This document shows, one piece after another, positions 8,323-17,159 of a DNA stretch of 64,000 nt. The position numbers were made by a program, and so were the translations under genes. The notes under the pieces were generated by a model that worked only from the letters and a program-made list of their open reading frames with translations, ran no database searches and was not told the origin of the DNA. Numbering within the stretch: position 1 is the stretch's first letter; the number at the start of each line of letters is the position of its first letter. This DNA comes from Amycolatopsis sp. WAC 01376 (GTDB lineage: Bacteria > Actinomycetota > Actinomycetes > Mycobacteriales > Pseudonocardiaceae): positions 620,001 through 684,000 of the forward strand of contig NZ_QHKL01000002.1 in assembly GCF_003947415.1 (NCBI RefSeq), written 5' to 3'.

Positions 8323-9711
8323 TCACGCGCGCCGGATGCCGATCTGCGGCTCATAGCTCAGGTACAGCCCGTTGATCGCCTTTTCGGGCTTCTCCGGCGC
8401 CTGTTTGTGCTCGTGGACGCGGTTGAGGTTGTCCAGCGGGTTGTGCTTGCCGCTCTCCTCGCCGAGCAGGTGGCCCTGGATCCGGCGGTAGACGTCCTCG
8501 GTGTCCTCGAGATCGGCGATGCCGGTGACGAACCGGTCGAACGCGGCCTGCACGTCCATGCCCGCCCAGTCCTTTTCGGACAGTTGCTGTGCGCGGAAGA
8601 AGTGGTGCTCCTTGCCGCGGTAGCTCTCGTAGAAGGTGGACACCAGCACCAGCAGCCGCTCGTAGGCGCGGCGGTACACGACCTCGTAGAAGTCCCAAGC
8701 CTCGGTTTCGCCGATCTCACCGCGGATGACGCTGCTGATCGCGGCGGTGCCGATCAGCGCGCTGTAGGTGCCCAGGTGCACACCGGTCGACAGCAAGGGG
8801 TCGAGGAAGCAGGCGGCGTCGCCGGCGAGCAGGTAACCGGGGCCCTGGAACTGCTCGGCCGCGTACGAATAGTCCTGCTCCACCTTGACCTCGGTGACCT
8901 GCTCGGCCTCGACCAGCAGCTGCTGTATCGCCGGGCAGTCGCCGATCGCCTTGTGGTACACCGGATCCACGCCGCCGAGTTCGTTGCGCGCGGCATTGAA
9001 CGAGTCCTTGCCGGTGACCAGTCCGACGCTCATCGTGCCGTCGGGCAGCGGGATCCCCCAGAACCAGCCGTCGCCGACCGAGGCGACGGTGATCGCGCCA
9101 CGCGGCCCGCGGTCGAGTTCCTTCGCGTCCTTCCAGTACGACCAGGCGGCGACGTTGCGGAACACGTTGTGGAACTTGCGGTTCTTCAGGTACTTGGTGG
9201 CCATCACGCCGCCGCGGCCGGAAGCGTCGACGAGGTAGTCGAACTCGATCCGGCCGGCGTTGGCCGGGTTCTTCGCCTCGGCCCAGTGCGCCGCGACCGG
9301 GCGGTCGCCGTCGAAGTCGAGCTTCTTCACCGCGATGCCTTCGTGGACCTCGACGCCGACCTCGCGCGCGTGGTCGAGCAGGATCTTGTCGAAATCGGCG
9401 CGGATGACCTGCCACGCGCTGGTGCTGCCGTCACGGCCGTGCGGCCGGAAGCGCACCTCCCACTCTTCGGGTCCCCAGAAGTAGTAGGCGCCGCCCTTGG
9501 GCTGGAATCCGGCCGCGGCGATCTTGTCCCAGACGCCGAGGCGCTCGAGGATCGGGCGGCACGAGGGCAACAGCGATTCGCCGATGTGGTAGCGCGGGAA
9601 ATGTTCCCGCTCGAGAAGGGTGACTTCGAATCCCTCTTTGGCCAGAAGCCCGGCAGCGGTCGAACCCGCCGGTCCGCCGCCGATCACGAGGATCCGGGTC
9701 TTTGCGCGCAT
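8323..9711 (-). CDS. flavin-dependent halogenase (second copy)
   Basis: A 462-aa FADH2-dependent halogenase, first gene of the minus-strand operon. It has GGGPAG (residues 11-16), Lys72 in FQPKGGA, WFWGIP (216-221) and FLDPLLSTGV. It resembles its neighbour in motifs but has a different C-terminus about 40 residues longer, so the two are diverged paralogues and not a recent duplication. Two active enzymes suggest at least two halogenation events or two substrates. GGAGAGG lies before the ATG. The element (Cl or Br) cannot be read from the sequence. Confidence 0.93.
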   Translation of the reverse strand: MRAKTRILVIGGGPAGSTAAGLLAKEGFEVTLLEREHFPRYHIGESLLPSCRPILERLGVWDKIAAAGFQPKGGAYYFWGPEEWEVRFRPHGRDGSTSAWQVIRADFDKILLDHAREVGVEVHEGIAVKKLDFDGDRPVAAHWAEAKNPANAGRIEFDYLVDASGRGGVMATKYLKNRKFHNVFRNVAAWSYWKDAKELDRGPRGAITVASVGDGWFWGIPLPDGTMSVGLVTGKDSFNAARNELGGVDPVYHKAIGDCPAIQQLLVEAEQVTEVKVEQDYSYAAEQFQGPGYLLAGDAACFLDPLLSTGVHLGTYSALIGTAAISSVIRGEIGETEAWDFYEVVYRRAYERLLVLVSTFYESYRGKEHHFFRAQQLSEKDWAGMDVQAAFDRFVTGIADLEDTEDVYRRIQGHLLGEESGKHNPLDNLNRVHEHKQAPEKPEKAINGLYLSYEPQIGIRRA

Positions 9712-9915
9712 GACACCTCTCCAACTACGCCGACAGCCGGAATTACTTGATCGACGCTAACAACCGGGAATGGAGAGCCGCTCGAGAACACGTTGCCGCA
9801 CAACGCTTTGGGGAACAGCAGTCGAAGAGACGCTCGCCGGCCGCCGTCGGACGACGATTCTTCACGTGTCGGACTCCGACGGCCCGGCCGACTACCCTAT
9901 TGGAGGAATCCCGCG
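9712..9915. promoter_or_regulatory. divergent promoter region, halogenase operon / monooxygenase operon
   Basis: 204 bases between the minus-strand halogenase operon and the plus-strand monooxygenase operon. Both transcripts must start here. GGAGG at 9902-9906 is the ribosome binding site that fixes the monooxygenase start at 9916; longer frames upstream lack one. No clear operator was seen. Confidence 0.6.
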
Positions 9916-11310
9916 ATGGGCGAATACCTTGGCGAACGCGCCGTCGTGCTCGGCGGCGGCATGGCCGGCCTGCTGACCGCCCGCGTACTTTCGGAACGCT
10001 ACCGCTCCGTCGTGATCGTCGAGCGTGACACGATCGTCGGCGTCGCCGGGACCCGCCGCGGCGTACCGCAGGCGCATCACGCGCACGCGCTGCTCGCCCG
10101 CGGCCAGCAGATCCTCGAAGACCTCTTTCCCGGCCTGCAAGCGGAGCTGACCGACAACGGTATCCCCAGCGGCGACCTCTCCGGCAGCCTGCGCTGGTAC
10201 TTCAACGGCAAACGCCTGCGGCAGAAGAACTCCGGGCTGCTCAGTGTGTCCGCGACCCGGCCGGAGCTCGAAGAGCACGTCCGGGCGCGCGTCGTCGCGC
10301 TGCCGAATATGGAGGTCCGCGAGCGCACGGTGATCCAGTCGCTGGTCGCCACCGACGACCACTCGCGGATCGTCGGTGTGCGGGTGACCGGTGACGACGC
10401 CGAACCCGAGACGATCCTCGCCGACCTGCTCGTCGACGCCACCGGCCGCGGCAGCCGTTCGTCGGTGTGGCTGGAGGAACTCGGCTACGAGCGGCCCGCC
10501 GAGGAGAAGATCAAGATCGATCTCGCCTACACCTCGCGGCTGTTCGAACTGGACACCGACCCGTTCGGCGACGACCTGGCGATCAACCCGGTCGCCTCGC
10601 CCGCGAACCCGCGCGGCGCCTTCTTCGTGAACCTGCCGGGGAACGTCGCCCTGCTGTCGCAGACCGGCCTGCTCGGCGACCACCCGCCGCGTGACGCCGA
10701 GGGTTTCCTCCGGTTCGCCAAGACGCTGGACGCGCCCGAGATCCACCAGGCCGTGCGCACCGCGAAGCCGATCAGCGAGATCACCAGCTTCAAGGTGCCC
10801 GCCAGCGTCCGCCGCCGGTTCGACAAGCTGCGCCGCTTCCCCGAAGGCATGCTGGTGATCGGGGACGGCGTCTGCGCGTTCAACCCGGTGTACGGCCAGG
10901 GCATGACGGTCGCGGCCATGGAGGCCGCCCAGCTCGCCACGCATCTCGACGCCGGTGGCGTGCGGCCGCTGCGGTTCTTCAAGGAGATCAGCCCGATCAT
11001 CGACGTGCCGTGGGACATCTCGGCGGGCGGCGACCTCGCGTTCCCCGGTGTCGAGGGCCCGCGTCCGCTGAAGGTCAAGATGGGCAACGCGTACATGGCG
11101 AAGCTGCACTCCGCGGCGACCGTCGACGGCCGGTTCACCGAAGCGTTCTTCCGGGCCGCGGGCCTGGTCGACCCGCCGACCGCGTTGATGCGGCCGAGCC
11201 TCGTGGTCGGCGTGCTGCGCACCGCGCGGCGCGTCAAGACGGCCGGACCTCTCGCCCCCACCGCCACGATCGGCCAGGCTCCGCCCGCGTCCGGCGACCT
11301 CGCGGCCTGA
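9916..11310 (+). CDS. FAD-dependent monooxygenase, polyether epoxidase type
   Basis: A 464-aa flavoprotein of the family that includes the polyether epoxidases Lsd18 and MonCI. It has GGGMAG (residues 14-19), a VDATGRGSRS segment and the late FAD motif (GDGVCAFNPVYGQGM), which includes the NPVYGQG signature. It has no WxWxIP motif, so it is not a halogenase. It is followed at 11330 by a close paralogue with shared blocks such as NPVASPA-PRGAFF and GLLGDHPP. It probably epoxidises or hydroxylates an alkene of the cluster product. Confidence 0.85.
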   Translation: MGEYLGERAVVLGGGMAGLLTARVLSERYRSVVIVERDTIVGVAGTRRGVPQAHHAHALLARGQQILEDLFPGLQAELTDNGIPSGDLSGSLRWYFNGKRLRQKNSGLLSVSATRPELEEHVRARVVALPNMEVRERTVIQSLVATDDHSRIVGVRVTGDDAEPETILADLLVDATGRGSRSSVWLEELGYERPAEEKIKIDLAYTSRLFELDTDPFGDDLAINPVASPANPRGAFFVNLPGNVALLSQTGLLGDHPPRDAEGFLRFAKTLDAPEIHQAVRTAKPISEITSFKVPASVRRRFDKLRRFPEGMLVIGDGVCAFNPVYGQGMTVAAMEAAQLATHLDAGGVRPLRFFKEISPIIDVPWDISAGGDLAFPGVEGPRPLKVKMGNAYMAKLHSAATVDGRFTEAFFRAAGLVDPPTALMRPSLVVGVLRTARRVKTAGPLAPTATIGQAPPASGDLAA

Positions 11311-11329
11311 GCACCAAGGAGCCATGGTC

Positions 11330-12715
11330 ATGAACGAACCCGTCGGCAAACGCGCGGTGGTGATCGGCGGCAGTGTCGCCGGCACCCTGGCGGCGAGAGT
11401 GCTTTCCGAGTTCTATCGCGAGGTCGTGGTCGTGGACCGCGACGAGGTGCTCGGCGTGGACAAACCGCGGCGCGGGACCCCGCACACCTGGCACGCGCAC
11501 GGGCTGCACGCGCGCGGCTACTTCATCCTCGAGGAACTGTTCCCGAACCTGCTCGACGACCTGCGGGACTCCGGCGTCCCGGTCGGCGATCTCGCGCGGA
11601 TGAAGTGGTACTTCAACGGGAAGCAGGTCATGCCCGCCGACAGCGGGCTGCCGTCGATCACGGCGTTGCGCCCGGTGCTGGAGCACCATCTGCGGCTGCG
11701 CACGGCGGCACTGCCGAACGTCACCTACCGCGAACGCACCGACGTCCACGGCCTGCTCGCCACGCGTGAGGGCAAACGGATCATCGGGGTCCGCGTGCAG
11801 GCGAGGGACGGCTCGCCGGAGGAACGCCTCGGCGCGGACCTGGTCGTCGATGCCTCCGGACGAGGTACGCGCACGCCGGTCTGGCTGGAGGAACTGGGCT
11901 TCGAACGGCCGGCCGAGGAGCGCGTGAAGGTCGGGCTGGCCTACACCACCCGCATGTTCCGCAAGCGGCCGGAGATGTTCGGCGGCTGGCAGTCGATCAA
12001 CCCGGTCGCCTCGCCCGCGCATCCGCGGGGCGCGTTCTTCGGGCAGGTCAACGAAGACGAGTGCATCCTTTCGCTGACCGGCCTTCTCGGCGACCATCCG
12101 CCGACCGACGCACGCGGCTACCTCGACTACGTGAAGTCGTTGCCCGCCAAGGAGATCTACGAAGCGGTGAAGGACGCGCAACCGCTGATCGAGCCGGTGA
12201 CGTTCAAGTTCCCGGCGAGCCTGCGGCGGCGATACGAACGGCTCAAGCGGTTCCCGGAGCGGCTGTTCGTGCTCGGTGACGCGTTCTGCAGCTTCAACCC
12301 GGTGTACGGCCAGGGTATGACGGTCGCGTCGATGGAGGCGATCGCGCTGCGTGAACACCTCCGCCGCCGGTCCGAACCGGACTCGCGGCGATTCCTGCGC
12401 GAGATCGGCAAAGTCGTCAACGACCCGTGGGACATCTCGACCAGTGGTGACCTGGACTTCCCCGGTGTGGAGGGAAAGCGGACGCTGAAGGTCAAGATGG
12501 GCAACGCGTACATGGCGAAGGTCCAGTACGCGGCGACGATCGATCCGGAGATCACGGCGGCGTTCATGCGGGTGGCCGGGCTCGTCGACCCGCCGACCGC
12601 GCTGATGAAGCCGAGCGTCGTGCGCAAGGTGCTGCGGGCCAACCGGCGGCGTCCGGTGGCGGGGGCGACCGTGACGGAACTGCCCCGCTCCGGCAGCGAG
12701 TCGCGCGCAGCGTAA
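11330..12715 (+). CDS. FAD-dependent monooxygenase, polyether epoxidase type (second copy)
   Basis: A 461-aa paralogue of the preceding gene, collinear over the whole length, including the late FAD motif with NPVYGQG. Two ATGs lie near the start. I chose 11330 because AAGGAG is then eight bases upstream, while for 11324 it is only two. The tandem pair suggests two sequential oxidations of the same chain or a heteromeric enzyme. A long palindrome begins 19 bases after the stop. Confidence 0.85.
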   Translation: MNEPVGKRAVVIGGSVAGTLAARVLSEFYREVVVVDRDEVLGVDKPRRGTPHTWHAHGLHARGYFILEELFPNLLDDLRDSGVPVGDLARMKWYFNGKQVMPADSGLPSITALRPVLEHHLRLRTAALPNVTYRERTDVHGLLATREGKRIIGVRVQARDGSPEERLGADLVVDASGRGTRTPVWLEELGFERPAEERVKVGLAYTTRMFRKRPEMFGGWQSINPVASPAHPRGAFFGQVNEDECILSLTGLLGDHPPTDARGYLDYVKSLPAKEIYEAVKDAQPLIEPVTFKFPASLRRRYERLKRFPERLFVLGDAFCSFNPVYGQGMTVASMEAIALREHLRRRSEPDSRRFLREIGKVVNDPWDISTSGDLDFPGVEGKRTLKVKMGNAYMAKVQYAATIDPEITAAFMRVAGLVDPPTALMKPSVVRKVLRANRRRPVAGATVTELPRSGSESRAA

Positions 12716-12733
12716 CCCTGCCCTAGCGCGAAC

Positions 12734-12839
12734 CGGCGATCTCGCGTGACTGGATGGACGACACACGTGATCAGACGGACGACTCGTGTGTCGTCCGTCT
12801 GATCACGTGTGTCGTCCGCTCAGTCACGCGAGATCGCCG
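12734..12839. repeat. 106-bp near-perfect palindrome
   Basis: Left arm begins CGGCGATCTCGCGTGACTG and the right arm ends with its complement. The inner arms (GGACGACACACGTGATCAGACGGACGAC and its complement) surround a 5-base loop. It follows the monooxygenase pair and precedes the hydrolase gene. It could terminate transcription, but it is far longer than a normal terminator and shares the CTCGCGTG core of other repeats in the window. Confidence 0.85.
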
Positions 12840-12960
12840 TTTCGGTACGGTGGCCGTGAATGTTTTTCCTCCTCCGCAACAATCGAGATGCGTCTTTCGG
12901 CCCATCCGGCTGATCATTGATGTGTCGATGACCATTTCCCTGGCGGTGGGAGAGAAATTC

Positions 12961-13935
12961 ATGAGCAGGTTCAAGAAGGTCATGATCGCGCTGGCCGCGG
13001 TCGCGGCGGTGGTACTGCTGGGGGGCGCGGCGGCGGGAACCTCCGCGAATACGAGCTGGAGACATTCCGACGCGGCGCTCGCACGTTCGCTGCAGGGCGG
13101 ATTCGAAAGCTCTCACGCCGACGTCAACGGCGTCCGGCTGCATTATGTCGCCGGTGGTTCCGGCAGCCCGGTGGTCCTGCTGCCGGGCTGGCCGCAGACG
13201 TGGTGGGCATTCCACAAGGTGATGCCGGCGCTGGCCGCGAACCACCGCGTGATCGCCGTCGACCTCCGCGGGATGGGCGGATCGTCGAAGCCGCAGGCTG
13301 GCTACGACAAGGAGACGATGGCCGCCGACATCCACGCGTTGCTCGCCAAGCTCGGGTACGCCAAGGCGGATATCGTCGGGCACGACATCGGCGCCATGGT
13401 CGCCCACAGCTACGGGATCAAATACCCGCAGGCGGTCGGGAAACTGGCGCTGATGGACGTGGTCGCGCCCGACAAGAGCCTCTACCAGCTGCCGTTGCTG
13501 CCCAGCGGGCCCGGCCAGTTCTCGCCGTGGTGGTGGACGTTCAACCAGCTGCAGGGCCTGCCGGAGCAGCTCGTCTCCGGTCGCTCGCGGTACCTGGTGG
13601 ACGCGATGATCGACCAGCTTTCGGTGGCGCCGTCGGCGGTGAGCGACTTCGACCGGAACGTCTACGCGCGTGCCTACCAAACGCGTGAGGCCGTCCGGGC
13701 CGGGAACGGCTGGTACCGGACGCTCAACCAGGACATCGCGGCTGGATCGTCGTACGGGAAGCTGACCGTGCCTGTGCTCGGTCTCGCGGGCGAGTTCAAT
13801 TACCAGTACTTCACCCAGGTGATACCCGCCAAGGCGGCCGATCCGCAGGTGGTCAAGATCGCCGGGGCCGGGCATTACCTTTCCGAAGAACAACCCGCTC
13901 AGGTCATCGGCGCGCTGAAGAATTTCCTCGGCTGA
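12961..13935 (+). CDS. secreted alpha/beta-hydrolase, epoxide hydrolase-like
   Basis: A 324-aa alpha/beta-hydrolase with a clear signal peptide: basic MSRFKK, a hydrophobic core to residue 22, and a likely cleavage near AAAGTSA. The nucleophile elbow is GHDIGA with Asp142 in place of Ser, and the oxyanion motif is PGWP near residue 75, as in epoxide hydrolases and haloalkane dehalogenases. A His in AGAGHYLSEEQPAQ completes the triad. I chose the ATG at 12961, which has GGGAGAG upstream; an upstream extension would run into the palindrome. Next to two epoxidase-like enzymes, extracellular opening of an epoxide is plausible. Dehalogenation is the alternative. Confidence 0.85.
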   Translation: MSRFKKVMIALAAVAAVVLLGGAAAGTSANTSWRHSDAALARSLQGGFESSHADVNGVRLHYVAGGSGSPVVLLPGWPQTWWAFHKVMPALAANHRVIAVDLRGMGGSSKPQAGYDKETMAADIHALLAKLGYAKADIVGHDIGAMVAHSYGIKYPQAVGKLALMDVVAPDKSLYQLPLLPSGPGQFSPWWWTFNQLQGLPEQLVSGRSRYLVDAMIDQLSVAPSAVSDFDRNVYARAYQTREAVRAGNGWYRTLNQDIAAGSSYGKLTVPVLGLAGEFNYQYFTQVIPAKAADPQVVKIAGAGHYLSEEQPAQVIGALKNFLG

Positions 13936-14040
13936 ATCCTTTGGAGGCAGTATTGAAGGCGTCCAGGCGAACTCGCCGATGGGATTCTGCGAAAAGGAAA
14001 AGTCCTGGAATTCCCAGCCTATCGGGCAAAGGTGGCTAAA

Positions 14041-14991
14041 ATGAAGGTTGGTGTTACCGGTGGCACCGGGTTCATCGGGCAGTACGTCTGCGAGGAACTC
14101 GCCGCGAGAGGACACACGCCGGTCGTGTTCGACCATCGTGGCGAGGGGGACGGCGGGCCGTGGGAGGTCATGCTGGGCGACATCCGTGACGCGACGGCAC
14201 TGACCGAACTCGCCGCGCATTGCGACGGGATCATCCACCTGGCCGCCGTGCTGGGCACCCAGGAGACGATCACCAATCCGCGTCCCGCGGTGGAGACCAA
14301 CGTCATGGGCGGCCTGAACTTCCTCGAGGCCGTCGCCCAGTACGACCTGCCCGGCGTGTACATCTGCGTCGGCAACCACTGGATGAACAACAGTTACTCG
14401 ATTTCGAAGACCACGGTCGAGCGGTTCGTCCGCATGTTCAACGCCGACCGCGGCACCCGCGTGAACTGCGTCCGCGCGGTCAACGCCTACGGCCCGCGCC
14501 AGAAGGCCGCGCCGCCGTTCGCCGCGGGCAAGGTCCGCAAGATCACCCCGGCGCTTGTCTGCCGGGCGCTGTCCGGCATCCCGGTGGAGCTCTACGGCGG
14601 TGGACGGCAGATCTCGGACATGGTGTGGGTCGGCGACGTCGCCCGCACCCTGGTGTCCTCTTTGGAGGTCGCCGCCGAGGGGCGGGTGCTGGAGAACACG
14701 GTCGAGATCGGGCCCGCCGATTCGGTGACGATCCGCGAGGTCGCGGAGCTCGTCATCGGCCTGTGCGAGCAGCGCGGCTATCCGCGGGTCGGCATCACCG
14801 ACCTGCCCATGCGCCCGGGCGAGACGCCGAACACCCCGGTCACGGCCGACGTTTCGACGCTGCTCTCCGTCGGCATCCAGCCGGAATCGCTGGTCACGCT
14901 GGAGGAGGGCATGACGAAGACGGTGGACTGGTACCTCGAGCACCGCGGCACCGCCTGGGACGTCCCCCCGGCCGGCCTCCGCGCGGCCTAG
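14041..14991 (+). CDS. NAD-dependent sugar-nucleotide epimerase/dehydratase (SDR)
   Basis: A 316-aa extended SDR with GGTGFIG at residues 7-13 and the catalytic YSISK pair (Tyr-x-x-x-Lys). It is the only sugar-nucleotide enzyme in the window. It lies close to a GT2-GtrA and GT39 pair, so it probably makes or modifies the sugar they transfer. The 4,6-dehydratase needed for a deoxysugar is absent, so the sugar may be a simple epimer. The ATG at 14041 has AAGGTGG six bases upstream. Confidence 0.85.
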   Translation: MKVGVTGGTGFIGQYVCEELAARGHTPVVFDHRGEGDGGPWEVMLGDIRDATALTELAAHCDGIIHLAAVLGTQETITNPRPAVETNVMGGLNFLEAVAQYDLPGVYICVGNHWMNNSYSISKTTVERFVRMFNADRGTRVNCVRAVNAYGPRQKAAPPFAAGKVRKITPALVCRALSGIPVELYGGGRQISDMVWVGDVARTLVSSLEVAAEGRVLENTVEIGPADSVTIREVAELVIGLCEQRGYPRVGITDLPMRPGETPNTPVTADVSTLLSVGIQPESLVTLEEGMTKTVDWYLEHRGTAWDVPPAGLRAA

Positions 14992-15002
14992 GTCCGCTCT
15001 CT

Positions 15003-15057
15003 GCGCGTGAAGGCCCCCTTCCCTCGGCTCAGCCGAGGGAAGGGGGTCTTCACGCGC
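15003..15057. terminator. 55-bp palindrome, GAAGGCCCCCTTCCCTCGGCT family
   Basis: Almost perfect hairpin just downstream of the SDR gene. A truncated relative lies at 57091-57122. It is the first of three different palindromes packed into 15003-15217 between convergent genes, and likely acts as a terminator. Confidence 0.75.
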
Positions 15058-15083
15058 GTCGTGTGGCTGGTAGGGCGGCCGTT

Positions 15084-15134
15084 CCGTGAAGGACTCCTTG
15101 AGGGACCCAGAGTCCCTCAAGGAGTCCTTCACGG
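15084..15134. terminator. 51-bp palindrome, GTGAAGG-CTCCTTGAGGGAC family
   Basis: Perfect 23-bp stem with a 5-base loop (CCAGA). Near-identical copies lie at 21319-21373 and 57247-57297, with the same loop and a compensatory pair change in each stem. Confidence 0.8.
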
Positions 15135-15162
15135 ACTGCGGAGCTGCCGCACCACCGGCCAA

Positions 15163-15217
15163 GTACATGAAGGCCCCCTTCCTTGCGCCAGGCGCAAGGA
15201 AGGGGGCCTTCATGTAC
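15163..15217. terminator. 55-bp palindrome, GTACATGAAGGCCCCCTTCC family
   Basis: Perfect stem ending three bases before the stop codon of the minus-strand methyltransferase at 15220. An almost identical copy lies at 57139-57193. Confidence 0.8.
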
Positions 15218-15219
15218 CG

Positions 15220-15918
15220 CTAAGGCTTGTGGACCTTCAGGATCAGCGAGACACCCCGCCGCGAGCGCGTCGGGAGGTATCGCTCCGCCGTGACGATCGC
15301 GGTCAGGGCGCGGTTGACCAGCCAGGGCGTGTGCTCGTTGAGTTCGTTCCCGCGGGCCGAACGCCGCCGCAGCGCCACCACCGGACGGAGCAGGACGTTC
15401 CAGCTCCACAGTTCGTCGACGACGAAGCCGGCGTCCTCGATGACCTTCCGCAGCGAAGCCCGGTCGTAGCGGCGCACGTGGTGCACCGCTACGTCGTGCG
15501 CCGACCACAGGTCCATTCCGGACGGGACGCTGATCAGCGCGGAGCCGCCGGGCCGCAGCACCCGGAACAGTTCCGCCGCGGCCTGGTCGTCTTCCTGGAT
15601 GTGCTCGAGGATTTCGAACGCCACCACCAGATCGAACGACGAAGACGGCAGGGGCAGGTCACGGGCGTCGGCGTGGATCGCGTCGAGACCGCGTGAGCGC
15701 GCGATTTCGACGGCGTTCTCGTCGTAGTCCGTGGCGACGACGTCCCAGCCGCGCGAGCGCAGCACCCGCGTGTTGCCGCCGCCCGCCGCGCCGATGTCGA
15801 GCGCGCGGCCGGGCGGGCCGAGCCGGTTCAGCTCGTCGGCGAGCAGGTGCCGCTTTTCCCGGAACCACCAGTGGTGGTCCTCCATCTCGGTGATACGCGT
15901 GACGTCCGCCGTCTTCAC
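15220..15918 (-). CDS. SAM-dependent methyltransferase
   Basis: A 232-aa class I methyltransferase with motif I LDIGAAGGGNTRV (near residue 41), acidic ATDYDEN, and FDLVVAFEILEHI for motifs II/III. The N-terminal HHWWFREKRHLL stretch is typical of methyltransferases found in glycan and lipid-linked sugar loci. The GTG start at 15918 has GGAAGGAG upstream and overlaps the GT2-GtrA stop in GTGA, so the genes are translationally coupled. It probably methylates the sugar or lipid carrier product handled by its neighbours. Confidence 0.87.
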   Translation of the reverse strand: MKTADVTRITEMEDHHWWFREKRHLLADELNRLGPPGRALDIGAAGGGNTRVLRSRGWDVVATDYDENAVEIARSRGLDAIHADARDLPLPSSSFDLVVAFEILEHIQEDDQAAAELFRVLRPGGSALISVPSGMDLWSAHDVAVHHVRRYDRASLRKVIEDAGFVVDELWSWNVLLRPVVALRRRSARGNELNEHTPWLVNRALTAIVTAERYLPTRSRRGVSLILKVHKP

Positions 15919-17153
15919 CGGCGCTCCTTCCGGTGCTGGGCGAAGACCCAGCGGTCGAGGGCCACGAACCGCAGCAGCGTCATCAGCCCGTAGGCGACGA
16001 TGAGCACGAGCAGTTCGACGACCGGCCCGGAGCCCGGGGCGATCAGGTGCAGCCCGGTCACGGCCGCCGTGGTCAGCAGATACGTGGTGGCGAACAGGAT
16101 CGCGGCGCGGGTGTGCAACCCGAGCCGGTGCCCGCCGCCGCGGTTGAACGTCCAGCGCCGGTTCGCCTCGGTGTTGGCCACCCCGACGAGTACGAGCGCG
16201 ACCAGGTTCGCCCCCGCCGGCGTCAGCGGTACGCGCAAGGGGAGATACAGGAGGGTGTAGAGCACTGTCGAGATGACGCCGATGACCGCGAAGCCCAGGA
16301 ATTTCGCCAAGGTCGCGGCCCGTGGTTCGGCGAGCACGGCGTCGGGATGGGTGGCGCGCAACTGCGGGATCTCCGGCACGTTCACCCGTCCTTTCCCGGC
16401 GGCGATCGCCCGGCCCACGCGGACCAGGCCCTTCAGGTTCCCCATCGCGGTCTGCGTGACCTTGACCCGCGAATCGATGTCCTCGACCCAATCCAGCGGC
16501 ACCTCGTGCACCCGCAGGCCGTTGTGCTCGGCCAGCATCAGCATTTCGGTGTCGAAGAACCAGTGGTCGTCCTCGACCGCTTCCAGCAGCTCGGCCACGG
16601 CGTCGCGCCTGGCCGCCTTGAAGCCGGCGGACGTGTCGGTGCTGCGCAGCCCGAACACATGCCGCGTGATCGCGTTGTAGGTGCGGGAGACGATCTCGCG
16701 TTTGAGGCTGCGGCGGATCCGCGAGCCGCGGCCGAGCCGGGTCCCGATGGTGATCTCGCAATGCCCGCTGACCAGTGGCGCGATCAGGGGAAGCAGGCTC
16801 TCGAGCCCGGTCGAGAGATCGACGTCCATGTAGGCGACGATGTCGGCGGTGCTGGCTCCCCACGTCGCCTTGATCGCCGCGCCCCGGCCGCGGACCGGCA
16901 CCCGCCGCGCGGAGATACGCGGGTTCCGTTCGGCCAGTTCGGTGGCGATCTCCCAGGTCCGGTCGGTGCTGCCGTTGTCGGCGATGGTGATCGACCAGGG
17001 AAACGGGAAGCCGTCGCCGAGGAACGCGCTCAGCGTGGTGATGCAGCCGTGCAGGGCACGTTCCTCGTTGAGCACCGGGATGACGATCTCGACGGTCGCC
17101 GTCGTGCGGCTCCCCGGGGCGAGGCGGGGTGCCGCGGTGAGTTCAGCCGTCAT
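15915..17153 (-). CDS. GT2 glycosyltransferase fused to GtrA-like membrane domain
   Basis: A 412-aa protein. Residues ~18-250 form a GT2 domain of the polyprenyl-phosphate sugar synthase type: VIPVLNEE, then YMDVDLSTG as the metal-binding DxD region. Residues ~280-410 have four hydrophobic segments and match GtrA. It is expected to put a sugar from a nucleotide donor onto a polyprenyl phosphate and help flip it. It lies six bases downstream of the GT39-type enzyme, giving a YkcC/YkcB-like pair. The GT39 partner would use this lipid-linked sugar on the outer face of the membrane. Confidence 0.88.
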   Translation of the reverse strand: MTAELTAAPRLAPGSRTTATVEIVIPVLNEERALHGCITTLSAFLGDGFPFPWSITIADNGSTDRTWEIATELAERNPRISARRVPVRGRGAAIKATWGASTADIVAYMDVDLSTGLESLLPLIAPLVSGHCEITIGTRLGRGSRIRRSLKREIVSRTYNAITRHVFGLRSTDTSAGFKAARRDAVAELLEAVEDDHWFFDTEMLMLAEHNGLRVHEVPLDWVEDIDSRVKVTQTAMGNLKGLVRVGRAIAAGKGRVNVPEIPQLRATHPDAVLAEPRAATLAKFLGFAVIGVISTVLYTLLYLPLRVPLTPAGANLVALVLVGVANTEANRRWTFNRGGGHRLGLHTRAAILFATTYLLTTAAVTGLHLIAPGSGPVVELLVLIVAYGLMTLLRFVALDRWVFAQHRKERR

Positions 17154-17159
17154 CGGGCA

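Noticed and set aside
9916-12715. Third and fourth halogenases
   Set aside because: Both are FAD monooxygenases but lack WxWxIP, and instead carry the NPVYGQG block of epoxidase-like enzymes.
12754-12960. N-terminal extension of the secreted hydrolase
   Set aside because: The extension would begin inside the 106-bp palindrome and would hide the signal peptide. ATG 12961 has a good ribosome binding site.
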